From: JANQHS01 sp965267505
Lineage (GTDB): Bacteria; Bacteroidota; Bacteroidia; Cytophagales; CCMP332
NCBI GenBank assembly: GCA_965267505.1
Contig: OZ254081.1
Coordinates: forward strand, 1,798,001 to 1,862,000
Length of the DNA: 64,000 nt
Reading direction: 5' to 3'
This document shows, in pieces, positions 47,393 to 54,104 of this stretch. The notes under the pieces are model-generated. The model was not told the DNA's origin, did not search any database, and saw nothing but the letters and a program-made list of their open reading frames with translations. Each line of letters starts with the position of its first letter. Within the stretch, counting starts at the first letter, position 1. A program made the translations under genes and the position numbers.

Positions 47393-47641
47393 ATGGCGTT
47401 ATACTTCCTGTCCTATGATCTGCGGAATAGTAGAGATTATAAAACCCTTTACGAGGAGCTTGACAACTTCAATGCGAAAAGGATTGTCGAATCTACTTAT
47501 TGTTTTGAGAGGAGTAACACTTCAGTTTCAACAATAAGGGAACATTTTAAAAAATATATTGATAGCGATGATGGGCTCATGGTTTCTGAGGTAAGCTACT
47601 GGGCATCTTTCAAAGTCGAAAATACTCCAAAGGACCTTTGA
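47393..47641 (+). CDS. Stand-alone Cas2-like small protein
   Basis: 82 residues, ferredoxin-like in pattern: first strand MALYFLSYDLRNSRDYKTLYEEL, then FNAKRIVESTYCFE, a helix, DDGLMVSEVSYWASF. This resembles the Cas2/SinR-annotated orphan family, whose first strand carries the Asp of the Cas2 active site (here in SYDLR). There is no CRISPR array or other cas gene in the window. In Cas2 relatives the fold also serves as a VapD-like nuclease. It sits between repeat A copy 3 and repeat B copy 2 as cargo. Confidence 0.6.
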   Translation: MALYFLSYDLRNSRDYKTLYEELDNFNAKRIVESTYCFERSNTSVSTIREHFKKYIDSDDGLMVSEVSYWASFKVENTPKDL

Positions 47642-47667
47642 TATATGTTCTAGGGGTAAAATGCTTT

Positions 47668-47705
47668 ACAAGTTTTGCCCGTTTGCCTTCGTTTTACCAG
47701 AAACG
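47668..47705 (+). repeat. Repeat B, copy 2
   Basis: ACAAGTTTTGCCCGTTTGC, then CTTCGTTTTACCAGAAAC, 27 bp after the Cas2-like gene. It is the clearest copy of the repeat. Confidence 0.7.
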
Positions 47706-47816
47706 AAACAGAGAGTAATCAGAACAATTACTCAACCTATAAATGATTTACAAATAGCTATTTTACCACACTTCTTATAGGTCGATTCTCTCTTTGGAAC
47801 TTGTTATCTCTTATTA

Positions 47817-48167
47817 TTAAGTGGTTTCTTTTTCAAGAAGAATAATCATTATTTGATGGCAGTTTACAGCTGAAGATGATAAATCACTTATTTGAAATCC
47901 CTGATTTAACCATTTATTAATCTCCTTTTTTACAATTAGGTCTCCTTCTCGATAATTTTCTTTTCCGATGCCAGGTCCTTCTTTGTTCGAGAATGGGGTA
48001 TATGAAATATTATCCCTAGGATCATAAACTAACATTCCTTGTTCTCCCATGCAACCTTTTCCTGCGTAATGAACTCTTATCATTACCGTTTCCTTTTCCT
48101 GGGCAAAAAGCTTTATGGGACTACATAACAAGCACAATAGGCCAATGGATAATAAAATTCTATTCAT
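47817..48167 (-). CDS. Small secreted protein, paralogue of the gene at 50909
   Basis: 116 residues with a signal peptide cleaved after LFAQ (about residue 22). The mature part starts with a strand ETVMIRVHYAG, has YDPRDNISY, a helix IVKKEINKWLNQGFQ and a final strand QIMIILLEKE. The same order (MVVIKFVE..., APDNSISK, LKNELVKWEEKGY, TCFLRKK) occurs in the 108-residue protein at 50909, so they are diverged paralogues. Function unknown. It lies between two repeat B copies, on the opposite strand to most neighbours. Confidence 0.68.
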   Translation of the reverse strand: MNRILLSIGLLCLLCSPIKLFAQEKETVMIRVHYAGKGCMGEQGMLVYDPRDNISYTPFSNKEGPGIGKENYREGDLIVKKEINKWLNQGFQISDLSSSAVNCHQIMIILLEKETT

Positions 48168-48215
48168 GGTTTATTCTTTTGCTCTAAAATTAGTCATTGA
48201 TAAGAATTAAAGATA

Positions 48216-48253
48216 AGATTGTTTTGCCCGTCACCTTCGTTTAGCCAGAATTA
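48216..48253 (+). repeat. Repeat B, copy 3
   Basis: AGATTGTTTTGCCCGTCACC, then TTCGTTTAGCCAGAATTA, in the same orientation as copies 1, 2 and 4, upstream of the minus-strand secreted protein gene. Confidence 0.65.
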
Positions 48254-48436
48254 CCCTGCGTTAGAAGAGAATTAGAAAAATTTGGCAGGGGCTGAGTGGA
48301 ATGTGGGGGCGTTGGCAATCTTTTGGGTCGGCCTTGAGCCTTAAAATTTTCCAAGATTTTTTGCTTCGTTTTTGATCCTTCAAATATGAAGGAAAGAGAA
48401 CCAGAATAGTTAGACTATCAGTTTGGCAATTACAAT

Positions 48437-49816
48437 TTGAAAAAAAGCAGGTTAATTGAACATCATTATTCTGAGAGCGGCAACGGTAACGAACCGAGTG
48501 TCTATTCCATATATTTATATGATTCCAATGGACAGAGGGTGAAAAAATTCACAAGAAAAGATGCCGGATCCTATCCTTATGAAGTGACCAACTACGTAGG
48601 AGGAAATTTTGAGCATTTCTACGATTCTGATTCATCCTGGAACAGGGATAGTGACAATGATTTTGAGCTATTCAGCTTAATGTTGGGAAATGAAAGAACC
48701 AACTCGGAGAGGTATGGGGCCGATGAGGAAAAAAAGGCTGGCGACTATGATTCAGCAGACGATGTCCATGATTTCCTGGAGTACAGTCATGATCATTTAG
48801 GATCCTGCATTTTAACCTACCAGTCGGATGACGGGGTATTGTATCAGCGGGAGGAGTGTTTCCCCTTTGGAGAAAAGGCATTTGGTGGAGCGGATCGTAA
48901 GCGGTACAAGTTTGCTGGAAAGTACAAAGATGAACATAGCGGTCTGATCTATTTTGGGGCCAGGTATTGCTCTCCTTGGCTCTGCCGATTTACAAGTGTA
49001 GATCCGTTGGCTATGGATTATCCGTATTTGACCCCTTACAATTACGCTGGGAATAAACCGATAACACATAAAGACATTGATGGCTTGCAAGGGACGGGAG
49101 ATACTCCAGTAAACACACAGAATCAAACCGGGACTTCTACAGGAGGGGGTGCTGGATCTGGAACAAAAACAAATACGGATAACTTAAAGCCAGGACAGAC
49201 AATACAAGTTGGATCAGTTCCTGGACCCAATGGGAGTAGTCTTTCTAATGGAAAAATCTCCGGAAGCGAGCCTTTACCTCCACAGACATTTGCAAGCGAC
49301 GCAACAAGTGCCGTGCTACAACCTACTTCAAATGACTTGTCCAATATCAATTCATTTGGAGAGGGAGTTGCAGATATGTTACGAAACACTCCAACGTTTG
49401 GAGATAAACCAAATCCATTCTACATGGCTGAAGCAATTTCGTTAGATGCCGGATTTTCACTTGTTGGGGCTGAAGGTGATAGAGGAAGTTTCTTCATTCT
49501 TGCGGGAAGTGAAAAAGGGACTTGGCAGCCATATTCCGAGATAGCTGGAGGTGGTTCGAATGAAGGTGGAGTAAGTATTGAGGTGGGAAGAGTTGACGTT
49601 TCTGGAAATCTTCAAGACTTTAAGGGCTCAGCAGATTTGTTTGGATCCAGAGATAAAGTTTGGTCAGGTGCCGGGCCAGTTTCTGGAAGCCGTTCCTTTG
49701 GAGATGCTTCCGGAAATAGAAAAGTTGAAACATCTTCAATTCAAGTAGGCTTAACAGCATCTCCAATGATTGTAACTGGAGGGGTAAATACAGGTAAAGT
49801 AAAGAAGCCAGAATGA
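48437..49816 (+). CDS. Orphan Rhs tip module 2: Rhs-core fragment plus glycine-rich tip
   Basis: 459 residues, starting at a TTG. Homology to the main TcB-TcC begins at NGNEPSVYSIYLY (about base 48478) and runs through REECFPFGEKAFGG, CRFTSVDPL and DIDGLQG. It covers more of the Rhs core than orphan 1 but is more diverged from the main gene. The tip (about 240 residues) is Gly/Ser/Thr-rich, then beta-rich (GGVSIEVGRVDVSG; SSIQVGLTASPMIVTGG). It is loosely like the main TcC tip in composition and order. No signal peptide or promoter is evident. An immunity candidate overlaps the stop (ATGA). Confidence 0.8.
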   Translation: MKKSRLIEHHYSESGNGNEPSVYSIYLYDSNGQRVKKFTRKDAGSYPYEVTNYVGGNFEHFYDSDSSWNRDSDNDFELFSLMLGNERTNSERYGADEEKKAGDYDSADDVHDFLEYSHDHLGSCILTYQSDDGVLYQREECFPFGEKAFGGADRKRYKFAGKYKDEHSGLIYFGARYCSPWLCRFTSVDPLAMDYPYLTPYNYAGNKPITHKDIDGLQGTGDTPVNTQNQTGTSTGGGAGSGTKTNTDNLKPGQTIQVGSVPGPNGSSLSNGKISGSEPLPPQTFASDATSAVLQPTSNDLSNINSFGEGVADMLRNTPTFGDKPNPFYMAEAISLDAGFSLVGAEGDRGSFFILAGSEKGTWQPYSEIAGGGSNEGGVSIEVGRVDVSGNLQDFKGSADLFGSRDKVWSGAGPVSGSRSFGDASGNRKVETSSIQVGLTASPMIVTGGVNTGKVKKPE

Positions 49817-50214
49817 AAAATCTAAACAATCGAAGCCAACTCTTACTGGGCGTATTTTTTGTCCTATTAGTCTTATCAATTTTCTTTTTGAGAAGAGGAA
49901 GTGTTAACTCTTATGTAGAAGATTTGAATAGAGAATACCCAAGATTGAAACTAGAAGATTCATTGAATGCAACAATTAAAAATATATATGCTCCCTCCGA
50001 GGAGTTTATTAGGACGAGGAGTGACTTTATCTATATCGAATTCAGTAATGATAAGAAGTTTTCATTTTTTGCTTATCCAACCGAAGAAAACCAGCTGGAC
50101 ATTTCAAACATAATTTCAAAAGGAGATAGAGTTATAAAATCTCCTGAAGACCCATATATAATGATAAAGCGAAGTTCTGGTGAAAATCAAACGTTCCTGA
50201 TAAAGAAGGAGTAA
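49813..50214 (+). CDS. Single-span membrane protein, candidate immunity of orphan module 2
   Basis: 133 residues. An N-terminal span (LLLGVFFVLLVLSIFFL) is followed by a soluble domain of about 100 residues (DFIYIEFSNDKKFSFFAYP; GDRVIKSPEDPYIMI). It overlaps the preceding tip gene by 4 bp. Like the immunity candidate of the main toxin it is membrane-bound, consistent with tips of similar type. No family is recognised. Repeat A copy 4 begins 3 bp after the stop. Confidence 0.68.
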   Translation: MKNLNNRSQLLLGVFFVLLVLSIFFLRRGSVNSYVEDLNREYPRLKLEDSLNATIKNIYAPSEEFIRTRSDFIYIEFSNDKKFSFFAYPTEENQLDISNIISKGDRVIKSPEDPYIMIKRSSGENQTFLIKKE

Positions 50215-50216
50215 TC

Positions 50217-50373
50217 CACGTAGGACCCTCCTTCGTAAAACCGAACCTCTCCAACTATACAACAAGCTGAGAGGAACTTATCCCCTATTTGCCAAATGAG
50301 TTTTGTTCATCCCTAGATACTAGCTGACTCTAGGAATACCACAGGTTTCCTACGCGATGTTAAGGGCTTGTTT
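50217..50373 (+). repeat. Repeat A, copy 4
   Basis: About 157 bp: CCACGTAGGACCCTCC, GAACCTCTCCAACTATACAACA, TTATCCCC, CATCCCTAGATACTAGCTGA, CTCTAGGA, CAGGTTTCCTACGCGATG and TTAAGGGCTTGTTTT. It is closest to copy 1. Confidence 0.88.
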
Positions 50374-50453
50374 TTTGTCCTTTATAAAACCCTTGTTTTC
50401 TTTCAATTAGCTTGGGAAAAGCTTAAATTCCAATTAATAATTTATTCGTGAAA

Positions 50454-50732
50454 ATGGCATTAATTTCTGTAAGGAATAAGGAAGGGACGGGGGATAATGA
50501 TCCTCCAAGCACTTATTCAAGTTGGATTGAGTTTTGGGAAAAAGGCAAGAAGATGGAAGCGGAAGATTATGGAGAGTTTTTCTGCAAGAACAAAGCAGAA
50601 GTTGGAGGACACGTAATTAAATCTGGGGGAGGAGGAAAAGAGTATATCATCCCGATATGCAAATCTCATAACGGTTTTTCTAGCGAGACCGATTATGTTG
50701 TTTGGGATACGGATTTAGTTCCGGTAACCTAA
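50454..50732 (+). CDS. Uncharacterised 92-residue protein with possible zinc/HNH-like motif
   Basis: Started at the ATG at 50454 (a GTG lies two codons upstream). It has one Cys in EFFCKNKAEVGGHVIK and then IIPICKSHNGFSS, so a C...H...C..HN pattern spans about 40 residues. This resembles a degenerate HNH/treble-clef zinc site (GAHV...I.P.C..HN) seen in small Bacteroidota proteins, but the family is not one I can name. It is the cargo gene between repeat A copy 4 and repeat B copy 4. Confidence 0.6.
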   Translation: MALISVRNKEGTGDNDPPSTYSSWIEFWEKGKKMEAEDYGEFFCKNKAEVGGHVIKSGGGGKEYIIPICKSHNGFSSETDYVVWDTDLVPVT

Positions 50733-50747
50733 AGGATTTACTTAGTC

Positions 50748-50776
50748 TTAGTTTTTGCCTGTTTACCTTCGTGCAT
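50748..50776 (+). repeat. Repeat B, copy 4
   Basis: TAGTTTTTGCCTGTTTACC, then TTCGTGCATCT, 16 bp after the preceding cargo gene. The left half is conserved; the right half is diverged. Confidence 0.55.
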
Positions 50777-50908
50777 CTATTTCCTTCCCCTCCGCAGATA
50801 CACCGGCTATGAGGGTTCTATTGAAATTATTTCATGACAAGTCCCTTACTAGCGAGCTGTACTTAAATGAATAATTTTCAACTTTGTAGGAAATAAAATT
50901 TAGAAATA

Positions 50909-51235
50909 ATGAGAAAACATGTCCTATTATTTTTGTTGGTCCTAATGACTTTTACTGCTTATGATTCATTCTCCCAGTCAAAAGACATGGTGGTAATTAA
51001 ATTTGTAGAGATAGCTACAAAAAACCTTTCGCATATGATTATTGTTGCTCCAGATAATTCGATTTCAAAAGTAGATTTAGTGTTTTATGATTATAAGACC
51101 TTAGAAAAGGGCGGCGAAAACATAATAGCATTAAAAAATGAACTCGTTAAATGGGAGGAAAAAGGGTATACAGAACAGACATGGATTTCTGTTAATGATT
51201 TCCCTACGTGTTTTTTAAGAAAGAAAAAGGATTGA
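50909..51235 (+). CDS. Small secreted protein, paralogue of the gene at 47817
   Basis: 108 residues with a signal peptide ending near SFSQS (about 22). The mature part has MVVIKFVEIATKNL, VAPDNSISKVDLVFYD, a helix ALKNELVKWEEKGY and a last strand TCFLRKKK. It is similar in order to 47817-48167 although identity is low. Both paralogues lie just beyond a repeat B copy. Function unknown. Confidence 0.68.
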   Translation: MRKHVLLFLLVLMTFTAYDSFSQSKDMVVIKFVEIATKNLSHMIIVAPDNSISKVDLVFYDYKTLEKGGENIIALKNELVKWEEKGYTEQTWISVNDFPTCFLRKKKD

Positions 51236-51734
51236 TGGTTTAAGTGCGCATATATGCTGCGTTGATTAGTCTTTTCTTTCCCAATTCATAAATTCATGTT
51301 ATGAATTTGAGCAGCACATTTTTCGAAAGGAAGTATTTGGATATTCCTGTTTTTGTCTAGATAATAGGAGCCGGGCTACTTCTATAGAAATTCTGAACAA
51401 TTCTCTTCGGTTTACGGATATCTCAGAAAGAATGGTGGGTTGGCGGTCCACGACTCAAGCAGGTCATTTTGGGGAATGAGCGCAAGTCGGGAGTGGAAAA
51501 TGACTTAGTCGTGGTCTTTTCTTTTGCTTCGTGTTCTTTGGCGAGGCAAAGAAAATGAAGGAATAGAGGCAGCTCAAAGAACATGTATCAAATGGCCGCA
51601 ACCCTGGAATTCCCTTGCCCCGGTCTCAGAAAATCTATAGGGATGCCTCCGGGGAATTATTGAAGGGAATGAAGTATTTAACTGACCTTAAAAACATCGT
51701 CAAAGTATTTAACGATAAAATTTTTGTGGTTTCA
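51236..51734. other. Intergenic region, 499 bp, no supported gene
   Basis: It contains a perfect dyad AAATTCAT/ATGAATTT (51290-51308). A TTTGCTTCGTGTTCTTTGG segment near 51531 resembles sequence near 48357 (TTTGCTTCGTTTTTG), suggesting decayed remains of a duplicated flank. The only open frame reading through its end, on the plus strand, is antisense to a pseudogene and is not credible. Confidence 0.5.
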
Positions 51735-51919
51735 TTACCACCTAATTTTCACTTGGGTAGGGGCTTGTTTAATGGTTCGCGCTTTCCACATATAGATTTT
51801 TCCTAGGCTATCTACGTACATGAGTCTTTGTTTTTCATAGGTTTCGCCTCGGTAGTAGAATTGACGCGTGAACATTAGGATACTTCCATTCAATCCGTTG
51901 GAAGTGGATTGATTTGCGG
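51735..51919 (-). pseudogene. Truncated copy of the lipoprotein gene at 53420
   Basis: The minus strand reads QSTSNGLNGSILMFTRQFYY, then RGETYEKQRLMYVDSLGKIY and KARTIKQAPTQVKIRW, ending in a stop. This matches the C-terminal ~60 residues of the intact protein at 53420-53710, with no signal peptide, lipobox or start. Upstream the similarity stops near 51919. It is a partial duplication, without internal stop codons in the retained part. Confidence 0.85.
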
Positions 51920-51952
51920 TAGTGTGAATCGTATAATTATTTGTATGCTAAA

Positions 51953-52180
51953 TTAAGACTCTCTCACCGTTAACTTTTGTAGCAAGTACACCTTTCCACT
52001 TTCGTTGGCGTAAGCATTAAAATCTTTCTGTTTAAAAATTCTTTGAAAGGTCGATAAGCTCCTCATTTCTCCAGGCTCCTCTTTTTTTAGCTTCTCCACA
52101 AAGGCAGAAAGGTTTGTGTCAAATAACACAACTTTCCCCTCACTAATCGCCACATAGAAAGATTTCAGATTTTTGTTCAC
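51953..52180 (-). CDS. Uncharacterised 75-residue protein divergent from the HNH gene
   Basis: Short basic/acidic protein: FYVAISEGKVVLFDTNLSAF, then VEKLKKEEPGEMRSLSTF and GKVYLLQKL. Its start is 80 bp from the HNH nuclease start on the other strand, so they share a promoter region. It could be a regulator or partner of the nuclease, but no known DNA-binding motif is visible. Confidence 0.55.
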   Translation of the reverse strand: MNKNLKSFYVAISEGKVVLFDTNLSAFVEKLKKEEPGEMRSLSTFQRIFKQKDFNAYANESGKVYLLQKLTVRES

Positions 52181-52224
52181 TTGATCAAATATCGCTACTA
52201 TTATTCAAATAGAATAATTATAAT

Positions 52225-52232
52225 TATATTTG
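52225..52232 (+). promoter_or_regulatory. Candidate Bacteroidota -7 element upstream of the HNH gene
   Basis: TATATTTG fits the TAnnTTTG consensus. No TTG is seen at the right -33 spacing, so support is partial. It lies 28 bp before the ATG at 52260 and argues for that start over 52230. Confidence 0.35.
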
Positions 52233-52259
52233 GTCATTACATTGCAAAAAGGTGAAACC

Positions 52260-52778
52260 ATGAATTTTCAGGGCAGAAGAGCCTTTTTTGTAGACCACTT
52301 CCAGCGTTATCAAAAGGGTCTAAGCTTGATAGATTTATTTCCTAATACTGAAGGAAAATGCGGATGCGGATGCGGAAGAGAATTGAGTGTGGGAAGAAAA
52401 CGTTGGAGTACCAATGAATGTCAGCAAAAAGCCCTGTATCACTTTTATGTTATTAAAGGCGATACCGAAGTAATCAGAGAGCTATTATTCGATGTTCAGG
52501 GAGGTTTTTGTCAAGCATGTGGAGTTTTTGATGAAAATTGGGAAGCCGATCACATTGTACCCGTCTTTCTAGGAGGAGGAGGTTGTTCCCTAGAAAATTT
52601 TCAAACCCTGTGTGAAGATTGCCATATCAATAAATCAAGGATTGTCGGGCGGCTTTTTAATCGAATCCCAAATAGCAATAATGTTCGTACACCCCGCTTC
52701 GATGTCTTTCCACCTTCTCTTGACACTTTTAGGGCTTTCAATCAGATTATTTCCAAAAACATCGTAGGAGATACATAA
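52260..52778 (+). CDS. HNH endonuclease with N-terminal zinc knuckle
   Basis: 172 residues from the ATG at 52260. A Cys-rich knuckle GKCGCGCGRELSVGRKRW lies near 32-50, as in DNA-binding modules before HNH nucleases. The nuclease core is CQACGVF, EADHIVPVFLGGGG, LENFQTLCEDCHINKS (about 102-140): two CxxC pairs, the DH general base and the final His/Asn. It is likely a metal-dependent DNA nickase or nuclease. The last 144 bp overlap, tail to tail, the coding sequence of the minus-strand gene at 52635. Origin may be phage or mobile element. Confidence 0.85.
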   Translation: MNFQGRRAFFVDHFQRYQKGLSLIDLFPNTEGKCGCGCGRELSVGRKRWSTNECQQKALYHFYVIKGDTEVIRELLFDVQGGFCQACGVFDENWEADHIVPVFLGGGGCSLENFQTLCEDCHINKSRIVGRLFNRIPNSNNVRTPRFDVFPPSLDTFRAFNQIISKNIVGDT

Positions 52779-53339
52779 TTTGTGTTTCAAATCTTCGGAG
52801 TCTTCCAATACATAATCTTCAATGAAGGAATAAAGTACAGTTGAAACATATTCACTTCCCTTCTCATCTAGGCCAAAAGTCTTCGCAATATGAATCTTCA
52901 TACCCCCTACTAGACTTTCTCCATGTCTTTCAGTTCTTAAAATCAAATCTGGAAATACACTTACTTGAACTCCCTCAATATCCAGTTTTTTATTTTGACC
53001 AGAAAAATTTTCAAAGCTTATATCTTGAAGGTGAGAGTGATCAGAGTCAATAACTAGTTCGAGGGCAGCAATGGAACTGCGAATCATATCTTCTTGAAAA
53101 TCGTTAGCTGGTTCTTTATTCTCTAACTCTATAATTGCATTTTCCAAATACGTTGAATCAAGGTGATTTATAAAGTAATCTTTAATCGCTTTTCTGGTTT
53201 CAGAATAAGAAGTGGAACCGTATCGGCTTTCTTTGGGATACTTTAATTGTTGTAGGATTCTCCTTTGGCGATATGGCTGTGCTGTCAAGTATTCTCCTAA
53301 CTTGTTTACGGAAATTTTTGGATTATCTGAGGCACTCAT
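52635..53339 (-). CDS. Uncharacterised 234-residue protein overlapping the HNH gene
   Basis: Soluble protein. The N-terminal ~90 residues are helical (ISVNKLGEYLTAQPYRQRRIL; TRKAIKDYFINHL); the middle carries QVSVFPDLILRT and GGMKIHIAKTFGLDEKGSEY; the C-terminus has FGNNLIESPKSVKRRWKDIE. I recognise no exact family. The middle part, with a conserved-looking P-D-L...K-I-H-I pattern, might be an enzyme core. The 3' 144 bp overlap the convergent HNH gene in another frame, and both proteins look coding there. Confidence 0.72.
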   Translation of the reverse strand: MSASDNPKISVNKLGEYLTAQPYRQRRILQQLKYPKESRYGSTSYSETRKAIKDYFINHLDSTYLENAIIELENKEPANDFQEDMIRSSIAALELVIDSDHSHLQDISFENFSGQNKKLDIEGVQVSVFPDLILRTERHGESLVGGMKIHIAKTFGLDEKGSEYVSTVLYSFIEDYVLEDSEDLKHKLCISYDVFGNNLIESPKSVKRRWKDIEAGCTNIIAIWDSIKKPPDNP

Positions 53340-53419
53340 TGAATCATAAATTTGGCAAGCAAGAAACTATCTGGCTAGGTAATAATCAATCCCCAGAAAT
53401 AGGGATATTATAGTTTGAC

Positions 53420-53710
53420 TTACCAATTGACCTTAATTTGGGTAGGAGCTTGTTTAATCGTTCTTGCTCTCCACATATAGATTTTCCCTAGACTGTCCAC
53501 ATACATAAATCTTTGTTTTTCATAGGTCTCTCCCTGGTAGTAATATGCACGTGTGAACACTAGGATATTCCCGCCTTGTCCGTTGGAAGTGGATCGATCC
53601 GCTGGCCCCCATGATTGAAGAAGTTCATAATCGTAGCGTCCAATCCAGGAGTCAAGCTTTTTAGTAGGAACACAAGAAAATAAAAGGATTAGAAAGAGTA
53701 ACTTTTTCAT
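53420..53710 (-). CDS. Small lipoprotein, intact parent of the 51735 pseudogene
   Basis: 96 residues from the ATG at 53710. The lipobox is LLFSC (Cys near 12). The mature part has LDSWIGRYDYELLQSWGPAD, NILVFTRAYYYQGETYEKQR and SLGKIYMWRARTIKQAPTQI. The strand-rich pattern with a WG...G motif is common in small Bacteroidota lipoproteins of unknown role. A truncated second copy lies 1.7 kb away. Confidence 0.75.
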   Translation of the reverse strand: MKKLLFLILLFSCVPTKKLDSWIGRYDYELLQSWGPADRSTSNGQGGNILVFTRAYYYQGETYEKQRFMYVDSLGKIYMWRARTIKQAPTQIKVNW

Positions 53711-53975
53711 AGTGGTTGGTTTTGGTATGGTATAAAACAACGGCGTGGAACCCACTTACCGTTACCTAGGCCCAACCACGAGCCTTCATACAGATAAGCA
53801 GCCCCACGCCTGATCGTGAAGCGAATGCTCGTTCCTGCATGGTCTAATTGTGGTTGATTTAGGTAACAGAACGGCTAACGCCAGTATTTTACTACTAAAA
53901 TACCACAGAAGCGGCAACCCTAAAAATTTCCTGATCTTATTTATAATTGTCATTACTTGTCTTACATTTGCTTAC

Positions 53976-54104
53976 ATGAAAACAAAATCAGTAACGTTCA
54001 GGATCAGCGAAGAGCTTTATGAAAAACTTCGTGCAGCTGCTGAGAAGCAGAATAGGTCCATTAGCAATTATTTAGAGAATTTAATCATTGACGCTACCAA
54101 ATGA
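53976..54104 (+). CDS. Ribbon-helix-helix protein of the IS1595-type element
   Basis: 42 residues, MKTKSVTFRISEELYEKLRA and RSISNYLENLIID: a complete RHH (Arc/CopG-like) domain. The ATG at 53976 is the sensible start, since upstream codons encode a hydrophobic, unrelated stretch. The stop overlaps the transposase start (ATGA). It probably regulates transposase expression or binds the element ends. Confidence 0.75.
   Translation: MKTKSVTFRISEELYEKLRAAAEKQNRSISNYLENLIIDATK

Noticed and set aside
47393..47641. CRISPR-Cas locus suggested by the Cas2-like protein
   Set aside because: No regularly spaced direct repeats and no other cas genes occur anywhere in the window.
36733..50373. Repeat A as integron attC sites
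   Set aside because: Some copies contain RYYYAAC- or GTTRRRY-like heptamers (ACCTAAC; GTTAAAT in copy 2), but paired R and L boxes and the expected overall palindrome are not evident, and no integron integrase (IntI) is present; the integrase at 37362 is phage-type.
51615..51806. Plus-strand 63-codon open frame
   Set aside because: Its second half is antisense to the clear lipoprotein pseudogene at 51735-51919, and the protein shows no domain.
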